Shown here: piece by piece, positions 1 through 6,863 of the stretch
How positions within the stretch are numbered: the stretch's first letter is position 1
How the letters are laid out: each line of letters opens with the position of its first letter
Source: Paraburkholderia unamae
Lineage (GTDB): Bacteria; Pseudomonadota; Gammaproteobacteria; Burkholderiales; Burkholderiaceae
DNA: 64,000 nucleotides
Direction: 5' to 3'
NCBI RefSeq assembly: GCF_003268775.1
Contig: NZ_QLSU01000004.1
Location: forward strand, 310,001-374,000
Notes under the pieces: model-generated
Database searches by the model: none
What the model was told of the DNA's origin: nothing
What the model saw: only the letters and a program-made list of their open reading frames with translations
Program-made: the position numbers and the translations under genes

Positions 1-149
1 CGATGCGGCTGCGCCTTCTTTGCGGTGGTGTTCGCGTGGGCGCCCGGACTGCGGGCCTCGGGCGGATTCCAGATCTCGATGTAGTGTTCCCCGGCGAGCG
101 CGGTGGACGCGAGGACGCACAGCAAGGTCCCCGTGATGAAGAATCGCAC
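1..149 (-). CDS. Secreted protein of unknown function, 5' part only
   Basis: The reading frame is open from a GTG at 149 down to the left edge, so the gene is cut by the window. A GGAGA motif lies about 7 bases upstream of the GTG. The visible 49 residues begin with a short basic n-region, a hydrophobic stretch and an Ala-Leu-Ala-Gly signal-peptidase site near residue 19, so the product is probably exported to the periplasm or outside. The mature start (GEHYIEIWNPPEAR) is not a domain I can name. Function is unknown. Confidence 0.6.
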   Translation of the reverse strand, partial: MRFFITGTLLCVLASTALAGEHYIEIWNPPEARSPGAHANTTAKKAQPH

Positions 150-377
150 GTCGTGTTCTCCGTTTCGATGTACAGGCCCGGACCGCGCCATGCTGCGGGG
201 CGCGAGGCCGGCTGGCACGCCTGAACGGCGGCGTAGCCCGGTGCGGCGACCGGGCGGCACGGATGGCCGGCTGCACGCACTGTACATTCATACAGGCGCT
301 TATGCAAACGTTTCACGACCTGCGGCGGGTGATCTGTTGCGCGGGCGCGCCGCCCAGGGTTGCCCTACGTCGGGCCC

Positions 378-1712
378 TTATGCATCGAGCGCGACGCGGC
401 CTTCCACGGCCTTCGCGTGCGGGCCCGGGCCGTGTGCGCCAAGCCAGCGCCCGTAGCTGCGCGGCGAGAACGCGAGCGTGAGCGCGATCATCGCGCTGAT
501 CGAGACGGCGAGCATGACCCACGCGCCGGTGAAGCCGCCGGTGAGGTCGCGCACGCGCCCGGCCACGATGGGCGCGATCGCAGCGATCACGAAGCCCAGC
601 CCCTGCACAAAGGCGACAAGGCGCGCGGCCACGCGATGGTCCGCCGAATGGTCGAGCGCCGTGACGAGCGAGACCGAAAACGTGCCGCCAAGTCCCGCGC
701 CCGCCGCCGCGACCCACAGGAGCGGCGCGGCTTCGGGCCAGGCGGCGAGACCGACCACGCCCGCGAGCTGCGCGCAAAGACCCAGCACGAGCCACGGCCG
801 CCGGTCGGTGAACGCCGCCGCCGCGAGCGGCAGGAGCAGGGCGGCGGCGGCCTGGAACACGGTCATCGCGGCGAGCAGCGAGCCGCTTGCCGCGACGCTC
901 GCGCCGTGCTGCTGGTAGTAGGCGGGTAGCCACGCAACAAGGCTCGTATAGCCGCCGTTGACGAGTCCGAAATGCAAGCCGAGCGTCCACGCCCGGCGCT
1001 TGCGCCAGACCGGCACGGCTGGGCGCTGGCTGGCGGGTGCGTTCGGCGCGGTCGGTAAGGCGGCTTCTGCCGGCGTGGCGCGCCGCGCGCCGTTGAATCC
1101 CCCGTTCAAGGCGCCCCACACCGCGAGCGCGCCGAGCGCGGGCAACGCCCACACGGCGAGCCCCGCATGCCACGAGCCGCCGATGCGCGCGACCCACGGG
1201 CTCAGGCTCGCGCCAAGGCCGCCGCCGCCCATGATCGATGCCGAGAACAGTCCCATCGCGAGCGGCACGCGCGCGGCGAAGCGTTGCTTCATGACTGCGG
1301 GCAGCAGCGCCTGGATGGCCGCGACGCCTGCGCCCGCCGCGGTGGCCGTGAGCATGAGCGCGCCGCCGCTCGTAGCGAACAGGCGGGCCGCGCAGGCAAC
1401 GGCGATTGCAGCAAGGCCGAGCGCCACGCCGCGCGTCTCGCCAAGGCGGCGCACGAGCATGCCAGTGCCGAACGCGCCGAGACCCATCGCGACGACGGGC
1501 AGGCTGGTGAGGAGCGATGCGCCATAGAAGCTGAGGCCGGTGGCGTCGCGAATGGTCGTCATGAGCGGGCTGATCGACGTGAGCAGCGGCCGCAGATTCA
1601 GGCCGATCGCGACGATGGCCGCGTACCACGCGAGCTCGCCGGCCGTCTCGCTGGCGGGGTTCGGAGGGCGGGGAGTCGAGGTATTGGGGCTCAATTCGGT
1701 CAACCTTTTCAT
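378..1712 (-). CDS. MFS transporter, CynX/NimT family
   Basis: This is a 12-helix major facilitator protein of about 444 residues. The N-terminal helix reads GLNLRPLLTSISPLM, the signature of the CynX/NimT (YeaN) group, whose members export or import small anions and drugs such as 2-nitroimidazole or cyanate. The substrate here cannot be read from sequence. The frame also opens at an ATG at 1730, but that codon sits inside a long palindrome (1722-1750); I prefer the ATG at 1712, giving MKRLTELSPN. Neither start has a clear ribosome binding site. It is divergent from a GntR/FCD regulator at 1866, which probably controls it. Placement in the family is fairly secure; the start and substrate are not. 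Confidence 0.85.
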   Translation of the reverse strand: MKRLTELSPNTSTPRPPNPASETAGELAWYAAIVAIGLNLRPLLTSISPLMTTIRDATGLSFYGASLLTSLPVVAMGLGAFGTGMLVRRLGETRGVALGLAAIAVACAARLFATSGGALMLTATAAGAGVAAIQALLPAVMKQRFAARVPLAMGLFSASIMGGGGLGASLSPWVARIGGSWHAGLAVWALPALGALAVWGALNGGFNGARRATPAEAALPTAPNAPASQRPAVPVWRKRRAWTLGLHFGLVNGGYTSLVAWLPAYYQQHGASVAASGSLLAAMTVFQAAAALLLPLAAAAFTDRRPWLVLGLCAQLAGVVGLAAWPEAAPLLWVAAAGAGLGGTFSVSLVTALDHSADHRVAARLVAFVQGLGFVIAAIAPIVAGRVRDLTGGFTGAWVMLAVSISAMIALTLAFSPRSYGRWLGAHGPGPHAKAVEGRVALDA

Positions 1713-1721
1713 GCTCGTATG

Positions 1722-1750
1722 GTTGACCATTATACAAAATAATTGTCAAC
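1722..1750. promoter_or_regulatory. Long inverted repeat, candidate GntR operator
   Basis: Two 12-base arms (1722-1733 and 1739-1750) flank a 5-base centre and differ at one position. The arms read GTTGACCATTAT and ATAATTGTCAAC. On the minus strand the same bases contain TTGACA and TATAAT elements, but spaced too closely (about 8 bases) to be one standard promoter. TATAAT at 1734-1729 could serve the MFS gene, placing its transcript start about 10 bases before the ATG at 1712. The likely binder is the divergent GntR protein; this is inference. Confidence 0.65.
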
Positions 1751-1865
1751 AATCTGGCTAATGCCGCTATGGCGGACATGAGGGGCCGGGTATGTGCGCG
1801 CCTTTATTTCGTCTCGCCGGGCGGCTCGCTACAATGCGAGCCTGACCCAGCTAGCGCGCCTTCTC

Positions 1866-2591
1866 ATGGCTCAATCCTCCCGTCTCGCCCCGCCTCGCGA
1901 CACCGACGAACCGTCCGACGTCGAAGCGCATGTCTATGCATCGATTTCCACCGCGCTGCTGGAGGGCAAGCTCGCGCCGGGCCAGCAGCTCGTCGAGCGC
2001 GAACTGGCGGCGGCGTTCGGCTGCACGCGCGGTGCGCTGCGCAAGGTGCTGGCGCGGCTAGGCTTCGAGGGCAAGCTCGTGCTAGAGCCCAATCGCGGCG
2101 CGTTCGTGCCGTCGCCCTCGGAGGACGACATACGCGCGGTGTATCGCGCGCGCCAGGTGGCGGAGGCGGGGGTGATGGTGAGCCTGTGCGGCGCGCTCGA
2201 CGCCACGATGCGGCGCAAGTTCGCGGCTCACGTGCGCAGCGAGAAGAAGGCGTTGCGCGAAGGACGCGTGGACGAGGCGGTGCGCCTCGCGGGACGGTTC
2301 CATTTGCTGCTCACCGAGCAGGCGGGCGGCGCCGCGCTCGTGGAGGCGCTCGCGCAACTGGTTGCGAAAACGGAGCTCTACAAGGCGTTGTTCGATCCGT
2401 CGAAGGCTTCGATGTGCGCGCCTGACGAGCACGCGCAGATCATCGATGCACTGGAGGCGGGCGACCTGCCGGCGGCGCTCGCCACGATGCGCGCGCATCT
2501 CGCCGAACTGGAGGAGCGGGTGGTGCGGCAGGCGCGCGCTCGCGCGGGCCGCGATCTCAAGGCGGTGTTCGCGGATCTCGCGAACGGCTGA
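1866..2591 (+). CDS. GntR family regulator with FCD ligand domain
   Basis: The protein has 241 residues. The N-terminal winged helix-turn-helix covers roughly residues 20-90 (LAAAFGCTRGALRKVLARL, then a wing ending RGAFV), followed by an FCD effector domain (EDDIRAVYRARQVAEAGV onward) that in relatives binds small carboxylates, often with a metal. The recognition helix reads TRGALRKVLARL where most relatives have SRTPVREALRRL, so its site may be atypical. A longer frame opens at 1794, but the ATG at 1866 begins the usual N-terminus. It is divergent from the CynX-like carrier with a palindrome between them, which suggests local control of that carrier. The effector is unknown. Confidence 0.87.
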   Translation: MAQSSRLAPPRDTDEPSDVEAHVYASISTALLEGKLAPGQQLVERELAAAFGCTRGALRKVLARLGFEGKLVLEPNRGAFVPSPSEDDIRAVYRARQVAEAGVMVSLCGALDATMRRKFAAHVRSEKKALREGRVDEAVRLAGRFHLLLTEQAGGAALVEALAQLVAKTELYKALFDPSKASMCAPDEHAQIIDALEAGDLPAALATMRAHLAELEERVVRQARARAGRDLKAVFADLANG

Positions 2592-2600
2592 ACCGGGGCT

Positions 2601-2813
2601 TTAGCTTCGCTCGACGCGCCGGCGCAATTCCTTCGAGGCCGCGAGCGGAATGCGCGCGTCGTCCCACGTGGCGAGCCATTCTATTTCTTTCGACGCGAAC
2701 ACCTGGCCGTGATTGCGCAGCGCGTACTGCAACGAATCGATGACGTGATTGCGGATGATTTCGGGCGTTTGCGGGTCGTCGAGGACGATGCGCAAGGCTT
2801 CGAGCGTGGCCAT
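2601..2813 (-). CDS. Small conserved-looking protein of unknown function
   Basis: This 70-residue soluble protein (MATLEALRIVLDDPQTPEII...) has no signal peptide or membrane segment and is predicted mostly helical. A GGAG lies 7 bases before the ATG, and the frame ends just past the convergent GntR gene, which argues that it is real. I recognise no domain. It lies between the GntR gene and the GST gene, the latter on the same strand about 90 bases upstream. Confidence 0.6.
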   Translation of the reverse strand: MATLEALRIVLDDPQTPEIIRNHVIDSLQYALRNHGQVFASKEIEWLATWDDARIPLAASKELRRRVERS

Positions 2814-2901
2814 TGCGTGGCTCCGGCGAATGTGGCGATCATGCGGTTATCGCACGACAAAAAAGCGCCTGCCACGCGAGCAAAAATACGAGCCAAGCGG
2901 A

Positions 2902-3537
2902 TCAGTGCGGCGTGCGCCTGAAGATTTCGTATTCGTCGGCAATGGCCCTTGCGACCGCGGGCCGCTCGCGCACGCGCTGCGCATAGGTGGCGAGCGTCGG
3001 CCATTGCGAGACATCGATGCCCACATACGGCGCCCAGTTCAGCACGGTCACGAGATACGCGTCCGCCACGCTGTACGCGTCGAGCAGATACGCGTGCCTT
3101 TCGAGGTGCCGCGCGAGCAGATCGAAGCGGCGCGCGACCTTGGCGCGTGCGTACGCTTTGACGGCCTCGTCGGTTTCCTTGCCGAGCAGCGGCACGAACA
3201 CCGCCTTGTGCAACTCGGTGCCGATGAAGCCGAGCCATTGGTGCAGGCGCGCGCGCTCGCGCGTGCCGGGCGGCGGCGCGAGATGCGCCTCGGGAAAGCG
3301 GTCGGCCACATACGGCAGCACGGCGGTGTTTTCCGTGAGCGTCCATCCATCGCCCTCGCGCAGCACGGGGACCTGGCCGAGCGCGTTCACCGCGAAGAAG
3401 TCGCCGCCGTCGGCCAACTGCTTCGTGAGCGTATCGACCTGGATGTAGCGAGCCTTTGCGTTCGCCTCGTAGAGCGCGATGCGCGTGGCGAGCGAGCACG
3501 CCAGCGGCGCGAAATAAAGATCGAGCGAGCCATCCAT
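2902..3537 (-). CDS. Glutathione S-transferase, beta-class GstA-like
   Basis: The 211-residue protein has a thioredoxin-like N-terminal half with the beta-class pattern APLACSLATRI near residues 10-20, including the Cys that forms a mixed disulphide with glutathione in E. coli GstA. The cis-proline loop GQVPVL and the ENTAVLPYVAD glutathione-binding turn follow, then an all-helical C-terminal half with the VADAYL motif. It would conjugate or reduce electrophiles with glutathione in the cytoplasm. The frame has an ATG at 3543, but GGAGG is spaced 6 bases from the ATG at 3537, so that is the start. It faces a TetR regulator at 3609 across a perfect inverted repeat, so it is probably repressed and induced by that protein's ligand. 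Confidence 0.88.
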   Translation of the reverse strand: MDGSLDLYFAPLACSLATRIALYEANAKARYIQVDTLTKQLADGGDFFAVNALGQVPVLREGDGWTLTENTAVLPYVADRFPEAHLAPPPGTRERARLHQWLGFIGTELHKAVFVPLLGKETDEAVKAYARAKVARRFDLLARHLERHAYLLDAYSVADAYLVTVLNWAPYVGIDVSQWPTLATYAQRVRERPAVARAIADEYEIFRRTPH

Positions 3538-3561
3538 TGTCATCCTCCGTGTCCGGGTTTT

Positions 3562-3593
3562 CTGATTTTTGTACTATAGTGAACAAAAATCAG
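3562..3593. promoter_or_regulatory. Perfect 11-base inverted repeat, candidate TetR operator
   Basis: CTGATTTTTGT (3562-3572) and ACAAAAATCAG (3583-3593) are exact reverse complements around a 10-base spacer that itself contains the palindrome ACTATAGT. The site lies between the divergent GST and TetR genes, 16 bases from the TetR ATG and 25 from the GST ATG, so binding would block both promoters. It is AT-rich against a GC-rich background. Binding by the adjacent TetR protein is inferred. Confidence 0.75.
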
Positions 3594-3608
3594 CGTTCCA
3601 ATATTTCT

Positions 3609-4277
3609 ATGCAATCCAGTACAAAAAAGGATAGCCGCCCGCGTGGGCGCCCGCGCGCCTACGATCCGCAAGAGGCGCTGGCCCGCGCGCGCGACACGTT
3701 CTGGCGCAACGGTTATACGGGCACGTCGCTCGACGACCTGAGCGAGGCGACCGGCATGAACCGGCCAAGCCTGTATGGCGCGTTCGGCGACAAGCACGCG
3801 CTGTATCTGCAAACCGTGGAGCGTTACGTGGAGGCGGGGCGCAACGCGATGGACGCCGCGCTCGACGGCGCGCTGCCGCTGCGCGACGCGTTGCTGCGCG
3901 TGTTCGACGGCGCGCTCGGCTGGTATCTGCCGCCCGGCGACACGGCGCGCGGCTGCCTGCTCATCGGCACGGCGGCGGTGGAGGCCGTGAACGACGAGGC
4001 CGTGCGGGAGCGTCTCGCCACGGGGCTGCGCACGTTCGACAAGGCGTTCGAGCGGCGCTTGCGCCTGGCTGTCGCGCAGGGCGAACTGCCTGCGCATGCG
4101 AACGCGGCGATGCTGGCGCGTCTGAGCTCCGCGTTGTTGCACAGCATGGCGCTGCGCGCGCGCGCCGGCGATTCGCGGGCTTCGCTGCGCGCGATGGCGG
4201 TGGCGGGCATTGCGCTGATTTGCGGCGAAGCGCCGCCTGAGACGAAACCGCGCGCGAAGCCACGGCGCGCGAAGTGA
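3609..4277 (+). CDS. TetR/AcrR family transcriptional regulator
   Basis: The 222-residue protein starts MQSSTKKDSRPRGRPRAYDP. A basic arm precedes the TetR helix-turn-helix (TFWRNGYTGTSLDDLSEATG, then MNRPSLYGAFGDKHALY) at about residues 25-70. The C-terminal ligand-binding half is helical and ends in a basic tail (KPRAKPRRAK). The frame extends upstream, but the operator-like palindrome lies there, so the ATG at 3609 is preferred. It faces the GST gene and likely represses it and itself in response to an electrophile or quinone. The ligand is not predictable. Confidence 0.87.
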   Translation: MQSSTKKDSRPRGRPRAYDPQEALARARDTFWRNGYTGTSLDDLSEATGMNRPSLYGAFGDKHALYLQTVERYVEAGRNAMDAALDGALPLRDALLRVFDGALGWYLPPGDTARGCLLIGTAAVEAVNDEAVRERLATGLRTFDKAFERRLRLAVAQGELPAHANAAMLARLSSALLHSMALRARAGDSRASLRAMAVAGIALICGEAPPETKPRAKPRRAK

Positions 4278-4392
4278 GGCACGACGCCATGTAAAACGCG
4301 CTCCACGGCTGAGCGGGTCACATCGCGCCTATCCCTTGTTACACTGACGCAGTCGCGCAAGGCATGCTTGCGCACTCGAAGAGGGGAACGCG

Positions 4393-4587
4393 ATGGTGCG
4401 CTATCGGCACTACAAGGGTGGCATTTACGAACTGGTGTGCGAGGCGACGCTCGAGTCGGACCCCTCGGTCACGATGATTGTGTATCGCGCGGCGAACGGC
4501 ACGATCTGGACCCGGCCTTCAACGGTGTTCTTCGAACTCGTGGAGCACGAAGGCGCGCTCGTGCCGCGTTTCGCGCCCGTCAACTGA
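4393..4587 (+). CDS. DUF1653 domain protein
   Basis: The 64-residue protein reads MVRYRHYKGGIYELVCEATLE and has the YRHYKGxxYE start and conserved Trp-Thr-Arg-Pro region of the DUF1653 family of small cytoplasmic proteins of unknown function. GAGGGG lies 6 bases upstream of the ATG. It is followed closely by a small membrane protein gene, and the two may be cotranscribed. Confidence 0.85.
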   Translation: MVRYRHYKGGIYELVCEATLESDPSVTMIVYRAANGTIWTRPSTVFFELVEHEGALVPRFAPVN

Positions 4588-4632
4588 ATCCCTCTCCACC
4601 GTTTTTTCCACGCTTTAGAGGTCTTGCCGAAG

Positions 4633-4827
4633 ATGCGTTTACTGATTGCGATCATCCTGCCCTGGCTGCTGTTCTTCACCATCGGGCGGCCCATTGCGGG
4701 CATCGTCTGCCTGATTCTGCAAGTCACGCTGATCGGCTGGATTCCGGCCGCGATCTGGGCCGTCTATTCGCTGAGCCAGTACAAAACCGACCGCAAAATC
4801 GAAGAGGCCATGGGCCGCCGCGGCTAA
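4633..4827 (+). CDS. YqaE/Pmp3 family small membrane protein
   Basis: This 64-residue protein has two membrane segments (RLLIAIILPWLLFFTIG and VCLILQVTLIGWIPAAIWAVY) joined by a short turn, in the arrangement of the YqaE/Pmp3 proteolipids that affect membrane potential under salt and cold stress. The tail (SQYKTDRKIEEAMGRRG) is charged and cytoplasmic. A TTG at 4624 is in frame, but GAGG sits too close to it (2 bases), so the ATG at 4633 is used; its spacing of 11 bases is long, so the start is not certain. Confidence 0.75.
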   Translation: MRLLIAIILPWLLFFTIGRPIAGIVCLILQVTLIGWIPAAIWAVYSLSQYKTDRKIEEAMGRRG

Positions 4828-4943
4828 AGCGCGCGGACGTGCCGAAGTGTGTGTTTTACGGTTACAGACGTAACCCCGGCTCACAATTCAATAAGAACTT
4901 AACGCCAATTCTTCTTTCTTACATATAGAAAGGAGAGTTTGCA

Positions 4944-5390
4944 ATGTTCAGGATCATTCTCGCGGCGGGCGCCTTCGCGCTCCTTGCCGGGTGTGCGGTC
5001 GCCCCCGGCTACGACTACGGCTATGGCGGTTATGGTCAGCCGTACTCCACCGGTTATTACGGCGGCTACGATCCCGCCTACGCGCCGGCCTATGGGGCGG
5101 TGAACATCGGCATCTGGGGCGGAGGCGGCGGCCGCGATTACCACGGCGGCGGCTGGCATGGAGGCGGAGGCGGAGGCGGCTGGCACGGCGGCCCGGGCGG
5201 ACCCGGCGGTCCTGGCGGTCCTGGCGGCCACGGCGGCGGGTACGGTGGAGGTCATGGCGGCGGTCACGGCGGCCCGTGGGGCCCGCCTGGCGGCGGACAT
5301 GGCGGTGGACCCGGCGGGGGCCATGGCGGCGGCGGGCATGGTGGTGGTGGCGGCGGAGGCCACGGCGGCGGAGGTCGCGGCGGCCGCTGA
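4944..5390 (+). CDS. Glycine-rich lipoprotein
   Basis: The 148-residue product has a signal peptide ending in the lipobox LLAGC, so Cys17 would be lipidated. The mature part starts with a Tyr/Gly/Pro-rich section, then a long stretch from about residue 55 to the end made almost only of Gly with His, Trp and Pro (HGGG repeats). AAAGGAGAG precedes the ATG by 8 bases. Glycine/histidine-rich outer-membrane lipoproteins of this shape are common in Burkholderiales and have no firm function; the His content could bind metal, but that is a guess. The repeat nature makes its length likely to vary between strains. Confidence 0.75.
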   Translation: MFRIILAAGAFALLAGCAVAPGYDYGYGGYGQPYSTGYYGGYDPAYAPAYGAVNIGIWGGGGGRDYHGGGWHGGGGGGGWHGGPGGPGGPGGPGGHGGGYGGGHGGGHGGPWGPPGGGHGGGPGGGHGGGGHGGGGGGGHGGGGRGGR

Positions 5391-5402
5391 TGTGAGCGGC
5401 CC

Positions 5403-5428
5403 GCTCGCGCCGCCTGGGCGGCGCGAGC
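5403..5428 (+). terminator. GC-rich hairpin after the glycine-rich lipoprotein gene
   Basis: A 12-base perfect stem (GCTCGCGCCGCC with GGCGGCGCGAGC) follows the stop codon by 12 bases. There is no U-run after it, so it may act as an mRNA-protecting hairpin or a weak terminator. Confidence 0.5.
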
Positions 5429-5457
5429 CACATCACAAATTCGAAGCCTGAAAACGG

Positions 5458-5492
5458 ATCAGGCCCGCCTCTCATACGAGGGCGGGCCTGAT
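5458..5492 (-). terminator. Hairpin terminator for the DUF4148 gene
   Basis: The 12-base arms ATCAGGCCCGCC and GGCGGGCCTGAT pair around an 11-base loop. On the minus strand the hairpin is followed by CCGTTTTC, which fits a Rho-independent terminator for the gene ending at 5539. Confidence 0.6.
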
Positions 5493-5538
5493 GCTGTGCG
5501 CGGGAACCCGGCGTCGATGCCGGGGTGAGGCGCGAAAC

Positions 5539-5805
5539 TTACTGGCTCGACTGCGAAGTGCCGCTCGTCGACGGGCCGTAGCCCGTGGCGCCGCGCTGTG
5601 CTTCGACCTTCGCTTCGGCAGCCTGAATGTTTTCCGGGTAGTGCATCCAGTCGTTCGGATCGTAGCCGGCGGCGCGCAGTTGGGCGAGCTCGGCGCGAAC
5701 CTGGGCGCGCGTCACGGGTTGTTGCTGGGTTTGAACCTGCGCGAACGAAACGGCCGGTACGGCGATGATGGCGGCCAGCACGGCTGCCTTGAGAATCGAC
5801 TTCAT
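5539..5805 (-). CDS. DUF4148 domain exported protein
   Basis: The 88-residue protein has a signal peptide (MKSILKAAVLAAIIAVPAVSFA) followed by the DUF4148 core: TRAQVRAELAQLRAAGYDP, then WMHYPENIQAAE. This family is a small periplasmic or secreted protein group largely found in Burkholderiales, often in several copies, with no established function. GGAGG lies 8 bases before the ATG. It faces a second DUF4148 gene at 6197, and both have similar leader sequences (CCGGAGGT... then ATGAAGTC). Confidence 0.88.
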   Translation of the reverse strand: MKSILKAAVLAAIIAVPAVSFAQVQTQQQPVTRAQVRAELAQLRAAGYDPNDWMHYPENIQAAEAKVEAQRGATGYGPSTSGTSQSSQ

Positions 5806-6196
5806 GACATTGACCTCCGGTATCTTTTGTAAGGAGCCATCGCTTTGGCGTGGCCCATGTCGACAATTTATGTGGTTCCGGGGTCAGGGTAAATACTTAG
5901 ATCGCGAATTCAGTGTTCTCTTTGCGACAACAATCGAATGAGATTCGTCTGAAGTATTGCGGCATGTACCGGGAGTGAGCCAGGACGCCACCGCGCAGTC
6001 CGGCCCTAAATCGACAATGGATTATTGCGAAATCTGTAATTCCAATTCGCTCGAATCAGCCTGTATCCGGCTGGGCCGCTTGCCTAGAATCCACTCACAG
6101 CCAGCCGTTGCGGCGAGTCGCAGCGAGCGGGCCGAGCACAAAAGGATGTGCACCGTCATTGCGCATTCAAATTGAATAATTCCGGAGGTTGTCACC
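5806..6196. other. Intergenic region between two divergent DUF4148 genes
   Basis: The 391 bases are more AT-rich than their surroundings and should hold both promoters. I saw no convincing -35/-10 pair, no long palindrome and no coding frame with a ribosome binding site. Confidence 0.5.
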
Positions 6197-6487
6197 ATGA
6201 AGTCGCTTCTCAAGGCTGTTGCCCTTACCGTTGCTCTGGCCGCCCCGCTGGCCGCGTTCGCCCAGGCCGACCAGGGCCTGACCCGCGCGCAGGTGCGCGA
6301 GCAACTCGTCGAATTCCAGCAAACGAGCCGCAACCAGGCTGCCGGCGGCGCGCAAGTGGCTGCGCCCGTGACCCAGGGCGACAGCTCGTTCGGCGGCGTG
6401 AACAGCACGTCGTCGGCGGCCGGTGGCCGCTATGTGTCCGAAGCGGCTCGCACCGGCCCGCAATCGGTGTACTTCGGCGGCCAGTAA
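6197..6487 (+). CDS. DUF4148 family exported protein
   Basis: The 96-residue protein has a signal peptide ending near AAFA and the family hallmark LTRAQVREQLVEFQQ. The usual GYDP...YP section is missing and replaced by a Gly/Ser/Ala-rich tail ending VYFGGQ, so it is a divergent member. GGAGG is 8 bases upstream of the ATG. It is divergent from the DUF4148 gene at 5539-5805 and closed by a strong terminator. Function unknown. Confidence 0.78.
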   Translation: MKSLLKAVALTVALAAPLAAFAQADQGLTRAQVREQLVEFQQTSRNQAAGGAQVAAPVTQGDSSFGGVNSTSSAAGGRYVSEAARTGPQSVYFGGQ

Positions 6488-6510
6488 GCCTCTGAGGTCG
6501 TAAAACGCAG

Positions 6511-6544
6511 AACGGCCCGCGACGTCACAGTCGCGGGCCGTTTT
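6511..6544. terminator. Bidirectional Rho-independent terminator
   Basis: A perfect 13-base stem (AACGGCCCGCGAC with GTCGCGGGCCGTT) has a 6-base loop and ends in TTTT on the plus strand. It lies between the convergent DUF4148 gene and the ferredoxin gene, so it serves the plus-strand gene and overlaps the ferredoxin 3' end. Confidence 0.8.
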
Positions 6545-6863
6545 ACATGTCTTCCGCGTTCGGCACGTCGAGCAGGAGATCCGTGCGCGCGACGGCCACG
6601 CAGGTCAGCACATAGCCCTCGGCTTTTTCCTCGCGGCTCAATCCCGGCCATTCGATCGTAAAGCTCACTTCGCCGCTCACCACGCGGCACAGGCAGGCGC
6701 GGCAGGTGCCGTTGCGGCACATGCGCGGCAAACGGATGCCTTCGAAGGCCGCCGCTTCGAGCAAGGTCAGCTCGGGCGGCGCTTCGAAGCTGCGCCCGAG
6801 CGGCTCGACCCGAACGCGCGGCACGCGCGGCTCCCCGCTGTGTTCCTCCAAGCGCTCGCTCAT
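6543..6863 (-). CDS. 2Fe-2S ferredoxin
   Basis: The 106-residue protein is a plant-type [2Fe-2S] ferredoxin fold: ligands Cys49, Cys54, Cys57 (spacing C-x4-C-x2-C in CRNGTCRAC) and Cys88 (in GYVLTCVA). An extra Cys59 follows the third ligand. It would carry electrons in the cytoplasm. Its ATG overlaps the stop codon of the upstream iron-transporter gene (ATGA, 6860-6863), so the two are translationally coupled; a larger upstream frame is only a shadow of that gene. The coupling suggests it supplies electrons for iron reduction or release by that partner, but this is inference. Confidence 0.85.
   Translation of the reverse strand: MSERLEEHSGEPRVPRVRVEPLGRSFEAPPELTLLEAAAFEGIRLPRMCRNGTCRACLCRVVSGEVSFTIEWPGLSREEKAEGYVLTCVAVARTDLLLDVPNAEDM

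Noticed and set aside
1723..1749. TTGACA and TATAAT on the minus strand read as one sigma-70 promoter
   Set aside because: They are only about 8 bases apart, far from the 16-18 needed; the palindrome explains both elements better.
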